A stretch of DNA of 64,000 bases from Sphingobacteriales bacterium (lineage in GTDB: Bacteria; Bacteroidota; Bacteroidia; Chitinophagales; CAIOSU01), in the NCBI GenBank assembly GCA_027483645.1, contig JAIXUD010000007.1, positions 105,775-169,774 of the forward strand. The letters run 5' to 3'. The notes beneath the pieces were generated by a model. It had not been told where the DNA came from. It worked only from the letters and a program-made list of their open reading frames with translations, and made no database searches. Position numbers and translations under genes: made by a program. Shown here piece after piece: positions 33,458 to 42,051 of this stretch. Position 1 is the first letter of the stretch, and each line of letters starts with the position of its first letter.

Positions 33458-34186
33458 TTACAAACCGTTGATGGAGATACCCACTGTAAACGGGTGGATG
33501 CCATCAGGGCCAGCTTCTTTAAATAGTTCGCCAAGGTTATAGTAGCCAAACACGTTGAACGCACCATAACCAATACGGAACGTAGGCCCATAGCGGAAAC
33601 GGTTAAGGTCAATGAAGTTCTTCACCTTCACCACACGTGGCTTGTCGCGGGCATCGGAGTCAAACTTTATCTTGGTATGGCTGTCAAACAGTACACCACC
33701 TTTAAAGCCTACCGCAAATTTGAAGCTCTTGTTCTTAGAATTAGGCTTCGCACGGAAACGCAACTCCAGCGGAATATCAATAAAGTTGGTAACTAACTTG
33801 TGTTTCTTTACGTCGTCATCATTTACGCCCGATGCCTCAAGGTGCGAAGCGAAACGAGTACCAACGCTATCTTCCACCAAGCCTTTGCTGGTGAAAACGT
33901 TGCTTACGCCAAAACCAAGTCCTGGTGCGAAGCTAAAACGAGATTTACCCAACAAAAGGTCGTACATAAAGTAGAAGCCATAGCTGCGGCTAAACCATTT
34001 TACATCGGTAGCTTTTCCTTCTTTTTGGTGCCAGTGGTCGAAACCAATTTCAACCACAATGCGGTCTCGGCTGCCGGTTTGGGCCACTTTCTCCTTTACG
34101 GTTTTATCTTTGGTAGCTGTAGTATCTTGTGCGTATGCACCCAATGCGAATATGCTGCATGTAAGCAACAATAAGAAACGTTTCAT
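33458..34186 (-). CDS. Outer-membrane beta-barrel protein
   Basis: 242-residue exported protein: signal peptide 1-19 (cleavage before QDTTA), a short charged segment (KDKTVKEKVAQTGSRD), then alternating amphipathic strands (FSFAPGLGFGVSN, FIDIPLELRFRAK, FKFAVGFKGGVLF, YGPTFRIGYGAFNVFGYY) ending in an aromatic-poor but hydrophobic strand. This fits the OmpA/PorT-like barrels common in Bacteroidota ('outer membrane beta-barrel protein'). The exact family is not clear. It has a good -7 box upstream and a strong terminator downstream, so it is monocistronic. Confidence 0.78.
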   Translation of the reverse strand: MKRFLLLLTCSIFALGAYAQDTTATKDKTVKEKVAQTGSRDRIVVEIGFDHWHQKEGKATDVKWFSRSYGFYFMYDLLLGKSRFSFAPGLGFGVSNVFTSKGLVEDSVGTRFASHLEASGVNDDDVKKHKLVTNFIDIPLELRFRAKPNSKNKSFKFAVGFKGGVLFDSHTKIKFDSDARDKPRVVKVKNFIDLNRFRYGPTFRIGYGAFNVFGYYNLGELFKEAGPDGIHPFTVGISINGL

Positions 34187-34210
34187 TTATCGATGGTTTT
34201 ACCTCACTGC

Positions 34211-34218
34211 CAAAATTA
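34211..34218 (-). promoter_or_regulatory. -7 box of outer-membrane barrel gene
   Basis: TAATTTTG on the minus strand, an exact TAnnTTTG, 24 bp before the ATG at 34186. Confidence 0.5.
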
Positions 34219-34284
34219 AAACTTTATAGCAGAATATCGGAATAACGCTCTTATTAATTAAAGATTGTTTCGACCTAGTAATAA

Positions 34285-34695
34285 TTACATCTTGCTCATC
34301 TCGCCTTTTAGGTCGTATAGCAGGTCGGTGAGGTCGCGGTTTAGCTGCATCATAAGCGATGGCAGGTTGACCTCTTGTGTAATACCGTTGCAGTGGCTTT
34401 CAATGCGGCTGATGATTGCAGCCAGCTCATGGTCTCCCATCATTTTCACCGACGATTTCATGCGGTGTATGCTGGCCTTAAGCAAAACAAGGTTCGCATT
34501 TTTGTGGTAAACTATAGCTTGCTTTAATAGAACAGGTGCATCGTCAATGAACATTTGAACGATTTCCTTAATAAATTCGGTGTCATTTCCTGACAAGTCT
34601 CGCAAATACTGCAGATCAACTCGGTGTGGCCTATTCTCCTTCCGTCCTCGTATCGCTGCACCTTGCCCCACCCATTCGTTGTTTCCCTCCAGCAT
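34285..34695 (-). CDS. Stand-alone Hpt phosphotransfer protein
   Basis: 136-residue four-helix Hpt domain without other modules. The phospho-acceptor His lies in ASIHRMKSSVKMMG (the classic H-x-x-K-S-S signature). The preceding helix is FIKEIVQMFIDDAPVLLKQA. It probably shuttles phosphate between a hybrid kinase and a response regulator encoded elsewhere. The N-terminal 25 residues are basic and not part of the domain. It is monocistronic, with no receiver or kinase gene adjacent. Confidence 0.88.
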   Translation of the reverse strand: MLEGNNEWVGQGAAIRGRKENRPHRVDLQYLRDLSGNDTEFIKEIVQMFIDDAPVLLKQAIVYHKNANLVLLKASIHRMKSSVKMMGDHELAAIISRIESHCNGITQEVNLPSLMMQLNRDLTDLLYDLKGEMSKM

Positions 34696-34788
34696 AATGG
34701 TGATTTTTGTGTGCCTTTTCTTTTACGCTTTTTCGCCTATGTTGTTTCACTAAAGGCGTAATTATTCTAAAATAATTTGCTACAACAA

Positions 34789-34823
34789 TTGCCGAGTATT
34801 AAGTTACGTATACTATATCTTTA
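34789..34823 (+). promoter_or_regulatory. Candidate promoter of aminotransferase gene
   Basis: TTG at 34789-34791 and TATCTTTA at 34816-34823 (spacing 24), 39 bp before the ATG at 34863. Spacing is slightly long. Confidence 0.38.
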
Positions 34824-34862
34824 CTACCACTATTTTTTTTCCGATAGCACAATTAGCAGCCT

Positions 34863-36218
34863 ATGGATACTTCTGCCTTGCAAGCACAACACTTTATGCA
34901 CTGTTGGGGCACACAGGCCAACTATAAGCCAATTAGCGTTTCTTATACCGAAGGTTGCTACATACATACTACCGACGGGCGAAAAATATTTGACCTGCGC
35001 AGCGCACACGAATGCATTAACCTGGGGTTTAACCACCCCAAGGTAATTGCTGCCATGAAAAAGCAAATGGATACGCTTATATACGTAACCGACGACTTTG
35101 CCACCGAGCCAACTGCGCTACTAGCGCAAAAGTTGGCTCACCTTGCACCAGGTGGACCCAATAAAAAAATTTGGTTTGGGCAGAGCGGCGCGGCGGCGGT
35201 TGAGGCGGCCATTAAAGCAGCCCGGATGTACCAGTATATACGTACGTTTAAAGAAGGTAAGCATACCGATGCCCCCGGACAGTATCCTTACCCTTATAAA
35301 ATCATTTCGCGTTACAAATCTTGGCATGGATCCACCAGTGGCGCTGCATCGGCAAGTGGCGACCCAAGGCGGTGGTTTCAAGAACCTTTTACCGTTCCAG
35401 GTGTGGTGTTTGCGCCTGAAGCCAACGCCTACCGAGCACCAGATAGCGACCCACTTTGGAGTGCCAATTATCTAGAATATATTATTGAACAAGAAGGCGG
35501 CAGCAACAAGGTAGCCGCTGTGCTATTGGAACCAGTAGTGGGCTCCAACGGCATTATACCACCACCACCCGGATACTTGCAGCGCGTGCGGGAAATATGC
35601 AACCAATGGGGCCTATTGTTGATAGCTGACGAAACGATGAGCGGCATGGGGCGCACGGGCAAGCTGTTTTCCATAGAGCATTATGGCGTGGTGCCCGATA
35701 TCTTGATAACTGGTAAGGCTCTCGGTGTGTATTGCCCACTTACGGCCTGCATCATGAGCGAAGAGGTGAGCAGGGTTTTCGATGACAACATTTTCGGGCA
35801 TGGACAGAGCTTTTCGGGCCATGCACTGGGTTGCGCCGCCGCGCTGGAAGGCTTACGCGTGCTGCTGGAAGACGGTGTGCTGGAGAACTGTGTAGCCATG
35901 GGCGAATACTTAGGCAATGCCCTAAAGGCCCTAGGTAGCCAATATGAACAAGTTGGCGACGTACGTGGCCTAGGGCTATTCTGGACCATGGAGCTGGTGC
36001 AAGACCAAGCCGGCAAAACACCGCTGCGGAAAACCACAGAGAAATACCAAAAAACCATAGTGAGCGATATTGCACAATATCTACTGGATGAGGAAAACAT
36101 TTACGTGCCTTCGGATAAGTTCGGTATTTGGGTAGTGCCACCACTTATCATTACCAAAGCAGAGGTGGATATGCTAGTGGGCGCTATTGGCCGCGCAATG
36201 GCAAAATTTGTTAAATAA
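34863..36218 (+). CDS. Class III pyridoxal-phosphate aminotransferase
   Basis: 451-residue omega-aminotransferase fold. PLP-site motifs are GQSGAAAVEAAIKAAR (phosphate cup), SRYKSWHGSTSGA, the Asp in LLLIADETMSGMGRTG and the Schiff-base Lys in LITGKALG. The subfamily (GABA, taurine, beta-alanine, adenosyl-type or other amine donors) cannot be decided. It is not ArgD-, HemL- or BioA-like in obvious signature. It is cytosolic. It is followed 102 bp later by a secreted protein with its own promoter, so there is no clear pathway context. Confidence 0.88.
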   Translation: MDTSALQAQHFMHCWGTQANYKPISVSYTEGCYIHTTDGRKIFDLRSAHECINLGFNHPKVIAAMKKQMDTLIYVTDDFATEPTALLAQKLAHLAPGGPNKKIWFGQSGAAAVEAAIKAARMYQYIRTFKEGKHTDAPGQYPYPYKIISRYKSWHGSTSGAASASGDPRRWFQEPFTVPGVVFAPEANAYRAPDSDPLWSANYLEYIIEQEGGSNKVAAVLLEPVVGSNGIIPPPPGYLQRVREICNQWGLLLIADETMSGMGRTGKLFSIEHYGVVPDILITGKALGVYCPLTACIMSEEVSRVFDDNIFGHGQSFSGHALGCAAALEGLRVLLEDGVLENCVAMGEYLGNALKALGSQYEQVGDVRGLGLFWTMELVQDQAGKTPLRKTTEKYQKTIVSDIAQYLLDEENIYVPSDKFGIWVVPPLIITKAEVDMLVGAIGRAMAKFVK

Positions 36219-36258
36219 GGTTCGCCCACAAACTAATTAAGGAGGCATACCGTTTAAT

Positions 36259-36291
36259 TTGAAGCATGCCGTTGATTTAGTTTTATCTTTA
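36259..36291 (+). promoter_or_regulatory. Promoter TTG-N22-TATCTTTA
   Basis: TTG at 36259-36261 and TATCTTTA at 36284-36291, 29 bp before the ATG at 36321. Confidence 0.45.
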
Positions 36292-36320
36292 TTGCTGCTG
36301 ACCGTAAAATTGAATTGCCG

Positions 36321-37580
36321 ATGTTGTATAGGTTACTTTTCATTCTATTGCTTTCGATGGGCCTTAACCAAGCCCGAGCCGCCTATTTGTTGATACCGAT
36401 GGATGGTGCCCAAAAAGAACACCTAAAAGCCTACGGTATTGCCTACTATGTAATAACCAATGGCATTGAGGTGGATTGGTTGCTCAACTACCGCGGCGGT
36501 AGCTTCGCCTTCCCCCACCTGAAACCGCTTGAAAGCGAGTGCCTCATCCGTGGCGTGAGCTACGAAATGATTGCCGATGCCCAGTACAACCGCATAGTGG
36601 CCGATATAGCCAACCCCGAGGCTAACATGGATGTGGTGAAACTAGAGAAATCGCCGAAGATTGCTGTATACTCGCCAAAGAACAAACTACCTTGGGATGA
36701 TGCCGTAACCATGGCGCTTACTTATGCCGAGATACCTTATGATGTAATATATGACGACGAGGTACTAGGTGGCGACCTGCCCAAGTACGACTGGCTACAC
36801 CTGCACCACGAAGATTTTACGGGTCAGTTTGGTAAGTTTTGGTCGCGCTACCGCACCGCACCTTGGTACCAAGAAGATGTACGGTTGCAGGAGGCCACTG
36901 CTGCCAAGCATGGTTTCAAAAAAGTATCGCAATTGAAACTGGCCGTGGCATTGAAGATTAAGGATTTTGTACTGGGCGGTGGCTTCCTGTTTGCCATGTG
37001 CTCCGCCGCCGACACCTATGATATTGCCCTGGCATCACAAGGTGTGGACATTTGCGACCAAATGTTTGACGGTGATGCCGCCGACCCGCAAGCCCAGCAG
37101 AAACTGGATTATAGCAAGTGCTTAGCCTTTAAGGATTTCACGTTGGTACAGAACCCATACCAGTACGAATACTCGGATATTGACGCTACCGATACCCGCA
37201 ACGTACCGCTTGACTTGGACTACTTTACCCTATTCGATTTCTCTGCCAAATGGGATCCGGTGCCAACCATGCTTACCCAATGCCATACCCGCACTATTAA
37301 AGGGTTTATGGGCCAAAGCACGGCTTTCAACAAAAGCTTGATGAAGCCTGATGTGTTGATTATGGGCGAAAACCGCTCCGCGAGCGAAACCCGCTACATT
37401 CACGGAGTATTGGGTAATGGTATGTTTACCTTCTATGGCGGCCACGACCCCGAAGATTTCCAACACTTTGTAGGCGACCCGAAAACCGACCTTGCGTTGC
37501 ACCCTAATTCGCCAGGATATCGATTGATATTGAACAACGTACTGTTCCCGGCGGCTAAGAAGAAGAAGCAAAAAACCTAG
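36321..37580 (+). CDS. Secreted Bacteroidota family often labelled 'asparagine synthetase B'
   Basis: 419-residue exported protein (signal peptide 1-21, cleavage after ARA). It begins with the conserved LLIPMDGAQKEHLKAYGIAY and has DWLLNYRGGSFAFP, a central glutamine-amidotransferase-like segment with KIAVYSPKNKLPWDDAV and FVLGGGFLFAMCSAADTYDI, and a late TFYGGHDPEDF. Databases often carry the name asparagine synthetase B for this family, but I see neither an N-terminal nucleophile Cys nor an AMP-binding domain, so that function is not supported. The GGGFLFAMCSA turn resembles the nucleophile elbow of ThuA/class I GATase-like folds. A Lys-rich tail ends the protein. Confidence 0.72.
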   Translation: MLYRLLFILLLSMGLNQARAAYLLIPMDGAQKEHLKAYGIAYYVITNGIEVDWLLNYRGGSFAFPHLKPLESECLIRGVSYEMIADAQYNRIVADIANPEANMDVVKLEKSPKIAVYSPKNKLPWDDAVTMALTYAEIPYDVIYDDEVLGGDLPKYDWLHLHHEDFTGQFGKFWSRYRTAPWYQEDVRLQEATAAKHGFKKVSQLKLAVALKIKDFVLGGGFLFAMCSAADTYDIALASQGVDICDQMFDGDAADPQAQQKLDYSKCLAFKDFTLVQNPYQYEYSDIDATDTRNVPLDLDYFTLFDFSAKWDPVPTMLTQCHTRTIKGFMGQSTAFNKSLMKPDVLIMGENRSASETRYIHGVLGNGMFTFYGGHDPEDFQHFVGDPKTDLALHPNSPGYRLILNNVLFPAAKKKKQKT

Positions 37581-37595
37581 ATTTGGATTACTCGT

Positions 37596-37695
37596 CCTCG
37601 CTTTCAGCGAGGATGATAGTAACGTTGAGCCTTTGGCTCTTTTTTCATGTTACGTGCGAGCTGGAAGCTCGATATTAGGACATCCTCGCTGGAAG
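37596..37695. repeat. Cluster of short palindromes (CCTCGCT..AGCGAGG)
   Basis: Successive small hairpins: CCTCGCTTTCAGCGAGG (37596-37612), GAGCCTTTGGCTC, CGAGCTGGAAGCTCG and CATCCTCGCTGGAAGCGATG. The first and last are inverted relatives of each other, recalling the nested palindromes at 8.9 and 18.4 kb. Confidence 0.65.
37627..37645 (+). terminator. Rho-independent terminator after the secreted 419-residue gene
   Basis: GAGCC-TTT-GGCTC followed by TTTTTT, 47 bp downstream of the stop at 37580. Confidence 0.65.
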
Positions 37696-37730
37696 CGATG
37701 ACAAGCGAAGAGCACTAAACCCAACTTACC

Positions 37731-37773
37731 TTCTTAGTGTTCTTCGTGCTTTTTCTTTGTGCCCATTGTGTTT
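37731..37773. repeat. CACAAAG-type word array, single arm
   Basis: CTTCTTAGTGTTCTTCGTGC, then TTTTTCTTTGTGCCCATTGTG: the arm-2 orientation of the 1977 and 26469 elements. A forward arm was not found nearby. Confidence 0.55.
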
Positions 37774-37778
37774 AAATA

Positions 37779-38747
37779 TTACTCCCCCACCATCAAAAAC
37801 TTCTTAATATCTGCAGCTACCCTATGGGGATATTCTATTTGAGGTATGTGGCCGCAAGTATCATAAACGAGTACAGTGCTGTTGGCAATATCCCGCTTAA
37901 ACTTCTCGGAGTGCTCCCAAGGTACTATTACATCTTGCCTGCCCCAAATAACCAGGGTAGGGCATTTTATAAGCGCTATTTTGGCCGTATCTGGCAATAC
38001 GCCGCTGTTAGCCAAGGTAATTAAGTTATCCAAATTGCCTTCTTTGTTCATAAGCGCATTGTTTACCACCACTTCCTTGGGGTTTGCAATGGTTTCCCAC
38101 TCCGACCGCATGCGTTTGGCATTGCCTTCCGACATCCATAATGGCATGCCACGTTCGGCAAGTTTCCGGAAGAATGCATTATCCAGCATATCTATTCGTC
38201 CGATGTTGCTCTTTACTTTTTCAATCTCGTAGCCGGCGCTGCCTAGCAGCACCAACCCCTTTACCTTATCAGGTCGGGTAGCAGCCAGTTCCCAGCCCAT
38301 CCATCCCCCAAGGCTATTGCCAACCACATACAGGCTATCAAGCTTTAGTACATCATCAAGCAGATGCCCCAAAAAAGCACCATACAGTTCTGCTACCGAA
38401 TCGTGCTTCTCGGGCAAATCCGACAAGCCAAAGCCTGGCAAATCAATCCGTATTACGCGGTAGTTGGCCCGCATAATGGCTGCTAAGCTATCAAAGTTGG
38501 TAAAGTTGCCCCCGAAGCCATGTATCATTAATATAGGGGTACCCTGGCCTTCGTCGGTAAAATGAATATCAGCATCGCGCCAATTAACAAATCGGGAAGC
38601 GGAAGTAGTAAAACGTTTTTTGGCCTCCTCCTTACTGATGATAAGGTTGTCGCGGAGAAACATGATGTATAATATCACCCCAACCGATAGGCCGAGCAAT
38701 ACGCCGATAAAAATGAGGAATTTTTTCACTATATTGACTTTGGCCAT
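37779..38747 (-). CDS. Membrane-anchored alpha/beta hydrolase
   Basis: 322-residue hydrolase with an N-terminal membrane anchor (about 9-31) and the catalytic domain outside or at the membrane. The oxyanion motif is MIHGFGGNFTNF (near 75), then DLPGFGLSD. The nucleophile elbow GNSLGGWMG (Ser near 147) is followed by IWGRQDVIVP (Asp) and the late His in TCGHIPQIEYP (near 302). The substrate is unknown; related proteins include haloalkane dehalogenase-like and lipase-like enzymes. It is monocistronic and divergent from the aldehyde dehydrogenase gene. The CACAAAG-type array lies just beyond its stop. Confidence 0.87.
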   Translation of the reverse strand: MAKVNIVKKFLIFIGVLLGLSVGVILYIMFLRDNLIISKEEAKKRFTTSASRFVNWRDADIHFTDEGQGTPILMIHGFGGNFTNFDSLAAIMRANYRVIRIDLPGFGLSDLPEKHDSVAELYGAFLGHLLDDVLKLDSLYVVGNSLGGWMGWELAATRPDKVKGLVLLGSAGYEIEKVKSNIGRIDMLDNAFFRKLAERGMPLWMSEGNAKRMRSEWETIANPKEVVVNNALMNKEGNLDNLITLANSGVLPDTAKIALIKCPTLVIWGRQDVIVPWEHSEKFKRDIANSTVLVYDTCGHIPQIEYPHRVAADIKKFLMVGE

Positions 38748-38812
38748 AAAATTAACGTAAAAAGTTTGGCTATTATTTATTCACAGTTTTTATCGAAGGT
38801 TGATATTCCCTG

Positions 38813-38846
38813 TTGATACTTGAAAACAACAAATTCCTTATCTTCA
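38813..38846 (+). promoter_or_regulatory. Promoter TTG-N23-TATCTTCA of the dehydrogenase operon
   Basis: TTG at 38813-38815 and TATCTTCA at 38839-38846, 27 bp before the ATG at 38874. Confidence 0.38.
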
Positions 38847-38873
38847 AGCTTTCTATTCCTCTGTCGAAAAAAC

Positions 38874-40454
38874 ATGCCCCTAATGGATACGTCCACCCTT
38901 GCCCAAGTAACGGTAACCAACCCTATAACCCTACAGCCGCTATACTCTTTTAACGAACCCACCAGCGTGGAACTTGACCTAGTATTTGCACGTGCCCGCG
39001 CCATGGAGCCGGTGCTGCGCAAAATGCCAGTAAAGGAGCGTGTAGCCCACATGAACAATGTGCGCCAATATGTAATCGATAATCGCGAATGGATTCTCGA
39101 CCGCATTATCGAAGAAACGGGCAAGAGCCGTATGGATGCTTTGACAGCAGAGGTGTTTGAGGTGACGGATGTGTTCGATTACTTTGAAAAGGTAACCGAA
39201 AAACTGCTAAAAGACCAAAAGGTACATACGCCGCTGCCATTGTTGGGCAAAAAATCGAAAATCGTTTGGGAACCCCTGGGTACCATATTGATTATCGCCC
39301 CTTGGAACTTCCCTTTCTACCAAGGTATCATCCCGAGCATGTTGGCCTTTTTGGCGGGCAACCCAGTTATCTTTAAGCCAAGCGAAGTAACCCCAATGAA
39401 GGGCGTAATGGAAAAGGTGCTGGAAGGTGCCGGTTTCCCGAAAGATGCTATACAAGTGGTGTACGGTGCCAAAAACACGGGCGCGCAACTGATTGAGCGC
39501 CGCCCGGCCAAGATACACTTTACCGGCAGCGTAAACACTGGCAAAAAAATCATGGCCTTGGCCGCACAACAACTGATACCGGTTGATTTGGAGCTAGGTG
39601 GTAAAGATCCTTCTATCGTATTTGAGGACGTGGACCTGGAGCGTACCGTAAATGGTATTATGTGGGGCGCGTTTACCAACGCGGGCCAAAGCTGTACCAG
39701 CATCGAGCGCCTATATGTGCACGAGAGCATCTACCAGCCGTTGCTAAATATGCTGGTGGAAAAGACCAAGAAACTGACCTACAGCAACGCCGAGCGCGAT
39801 TACAAATCGCCGAAAGATGTGGATATGGGTGCGGTAACCGCCGAGTTCCAGATTCGCATTATTGAAGACCATATAAAAGAAGCGGTTGAGCGCGGCGCAA
39901 CTGTGCATTGTGGCGGCAGCCGCCCAGCGGGCACGCACCACTTCCCTCCTACTATCGTATCGGAAGTGGACCATAGCTTTAAGATTGCTAGTGTGGAAAC
40001 ATTCGGCCCAGTGGTTGCGGTAATGAAATTTAAAACCGAAGAAGAGGCCATCCGCTTGGCCAACGATTCGCCATACGGGTTGAGCGCCAGCGTTTGGAGC
40101 AAAGACCTAAAGCGTGCCGAGCGAGTAGCGAAGGACATAATTACCGGCAACGTGAGCATCAACAGCCACATGCTTACCGAGGGCAACCCTGCCTTACCGT
40201 TTGGCGGTATTAAGGATAGCGGCTTTGGCCGTTACAAAGGCGATGCGGGTATCTACACCTTCTGCAACAGCAAATCGATCTTGATTGACGTGCAGGGCAG
40301 CAAGATTGAGCCACACTGGTACCCCTTCACGCCTGAGAAGTACGAACTGCTTTCAAACCTAATGGTAGCCCTCTTCAGCAAATCGAAAAACTGGATCAAA
40401 TTCGCCACCACGGGATTGAAGATTGATAATATCGGCACGAAACAGAAACTTTGA
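38874..40454 (+). CDS. NAD(P)-dependent aldehyde dehydrogenase
   Basis: 526-residue aldehyde dehydrogenase oxidising aldehydes to acids. Motifs are PWNFPFYQGI (near 140), the general base Glu in LELGGKDPSIV (near 240), the catalytic Cys in NAGQSCTSIE (near 274) and ETFGPVVAVMKF (near 375). A C-terminal extension of about 40 residues has WYPFTPEKYELLSNLMVALF and may be membrane-associated, as in long-chain (fatty) aldehyde dehydrogenases. I use the ATG at 38874 (38883 is possible); the open frame upstream overlaps the promoter. It heads a plus-strand set with the GMC oxidoreductase. Confidence 0.92.
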   Translation: MPLMDTSTLAQVTVTNPITLQPLYSFNEPTSVELDLVFARARAMEPVLRKMPVKERVAHMNNVRQYVIDNREWILDRIIEETGKSRMDALTAEVFEVTDVFDYFEKVTEKLLKDQKVHTPLPLLGKKSKIVWEPLGTILIIAPWNFPFYQGIIPSMLAFLAGNPVIFKPSEVTPMKGVMEKVLEGAGFPKDAIQVVYGAKNTGAQLIERRPAKIHFTGSVNTGKKIMALAAQQLIPVDLELGGKDPSIVFEDVDLERTVNGIMWGAFTNAGQSCTSIERLYVHESIYQPLLNMLVEKTKKLTYSNAERDYKSPKDVDMGAVTAEFQIRIIEDHIKEAVERGATVHCGGSRPAGTHHFPPTIVSEVDHSFKIASVETFGPVVAVMKFKTEEEAIRLANDSPYGLSASVWSKDLKRAERVAKDIITGNVSINSHMLTEGNPALPFGGIKDSGFGRYKGDAGIYTFCNSKSILIDVQGSKIEPHWYPFTPEKYELLSNLMVALFSKSKNWIKFATTGLKIDNIGTKQKL

Positions 40455-40461
40455 GTTAGTC

Positions 40462-40622
40462 TCAAGTAGTGAGTATCAAGTATCAAGTACGGTTTACGAG
40501 GGGATGATTAATTAGTGGAAACTTATACCTGTTGCTCACCGCAGCTAGCTACCTCTGTGTACCCTTATCACACTATTAATTATTCGCACATTCAGTCTTG
40601 ATACTTGATACTCACTACTTGA
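40462..40622. repeat. Inverted word-array (ATCAAGTATCAAG type), 26-bp perfect arms
   Basis: Arms 40462-40487 and 40597-40622 are exact reverse complements (26 bp, words GTGAGTATCAAG and CTTGATACTCAC). The spacer is 109 bp. It begins 7 bp after the aldehyde dehydrogenase stop. The word continues (TACT) right up to the ATG of the GMC gene at 40627. Confidence 0.92.
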
Positions 40623-40626
40623 TACT

Positions 40627-42051
40627 ATGCTAGACTACATCATCATCGGCACTGGGCCATCGGGCGGCAATATTGCCCACAACCTTTTTAAGGCAGGGGC
40701 CAACATCTTGCTTCTGGAAGCCGGAAAACTATTTAATAAAAAGACTTTTCCCCGAACTGAAGCCGATACTTCGGCCATGCTATACTGGGGCGGCGGCATC
40801 GAGTTTGATACCGATGCCAAAATGGGTTTCCTCCGCACCCGCTTGGTAGGCGGTACTTCCATCGTAAACCAGTGTCTGCTAGACCGATTTGACGATATAG
40901 CCTTTAACGACTGGAAAGCTGAAAGCGGTGTACAATGGTTCTCGCCAGAAAACTTGGCGCCTTACTATACCAAAGTAGAAAACAAGCTCGACCTGCATAC
41001 CTTTACGCCCAGCGATATGAATAAAAACGCACAGCTTTTTACCAAAAGCTGTGATAAAATTGGCGTAAAATGGGGCTACCTGCGCAAAGGCCAAAACGAT
41101 TGTGCTAACGACCGCGGCAACGATTGTATGGCCTGCCTAGGCGGTTGCCACCGCGATAGCAAGCAAAGCTCGTATGCCGGTTATCTTCGCGACGATATTA
41201 CGGAAGGCCTTAACCTACAAACCGAAACCGAGGTACACCAAATAACCACCAATGGTGATACCGTAACCGTGCATGCTTTTCAGCAAGGAAGGCAAGTTAC
41301 CTTTCAAGCTAAAAACATAGTGCTGGCCGGTGGGGCGTTTGGTACTACCAAAATGCTGCTACAGTCGGGCTTTAAGAAACAGTTGCCTGCCTTAGGCAAA
41401 AACTTCAGTACCCACCCACAGTTTATGAGTTTCGGCTTGTTTGATGAGGAGATTAATGCCTACAAAGGCTACTTCCAAACGGTGGCCTCCAAAGATCCGA
41501 ACCTTCGCAAGAAGGGTTATAAGCTGGAGAACGTATTTGCACCGCCAATTTCGGCAGCCATGTTGTTTAGCCGCACGGGCAGCTACCACCAAGATATTAT
41601 GCGCAACTATACCCGCATGACTTGTATAGAAGTGGCGGTGCGAGACGAAAATGCTGGCGAAATTAAGGTAAATAATAAAGGCCGCCTTTCGGTGGACAAA
41701 CCTTTTACAGAACAAGATAGACGCCGCCGAGATGAGGGCCGCGAATTGATAGCAAACATACTAACCAACGAGGGCGCTAAAAAAGTATATGCCAGCCCGT
41801 TTGCCGTGGGCCTCCACTTAATGGGCGGTAGCGTTATAGGTGCCAACCCTGCCAAGGCAGTGGTGGACCCTGAGTTTCGCTTACACGGCCATAAAAACAT
41901 TTTCGTGGCCGATAGCAGCATTTTCCCGAATGCGCCGGGCATCAATCCATCGCTCACCGTAATGGCATTAGCCCAAAAATTAAGTGACCAATTTACAGGA
42001 ACTACCTATGACAAGCAAATACCTAAGCAACTCAGCACTGAAAGCTATTAA
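40627..42051 (+). CDS. GMC-family oxidoreductase (FAD)
   Basis: 474-residue FAD-dependent alcohol dehydrogenase of the glucose-methanol-choline family. The FAD motif is YIIIGTGPSGGNIAHNLFKAG (residues 4-24). The second signature is LVGGTSIVNQCLLDRFDD near 80, and a Cys cluster CANDRGNDCMACLGGC (near 160-176) is as in membrane-linked GMC enzymes that take a 3Fe-4S cluster or use a heme partner. The C-terminal FVADSSIFPNAPGINPS carries the catalytic-region residues. The small subunit gene overlaps its 3' end by 44 bp. With the aldehyde dehydrogenase upstream it could oxidise an alcohol to acid in two steps. Confidence 0.88.
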   Translation: MLDYIIIGTGPSGGNIAHNLFKAGANILLLEAGKLFNKKTFPRTEADTSAMLYWGGGIEFDTDAKMGFLRTRLVGGTSIVNQCLLDRFDDIAFNDWKAESGVQWFSPENLAPYYTKVENKLDLHTFTPSDMNKNAQLFTKSCDKIGVKWGYLRKGQNDCANDRGNDCMACLGGCHRDSKQSSYAGYLRDDITEGLNLQTETEVHQITTNGDTVTVHAFQQGRQVTFQAKNIVLAGGAFGTTKMLLQSGFKKQLPALGKNFSTHPQFMSFGLFDEEINAYKGYFQTVASKDPNLRKKGYKLENVFAPPISAAMLFSRTGSYHQDIMRNYTRMTCIEVAVRDENAGEIKVNNKGRLSVDKPFTEQDRRRRDEGRELIANILTNEGAKKVYASPFAVGLHLMGGSVIGANPAKAVVDPEFRLHGHKNIFVADSSIFPNAPGINPSLTVMALAQKLSDQFTGTTYDKQIPKQLSTESY

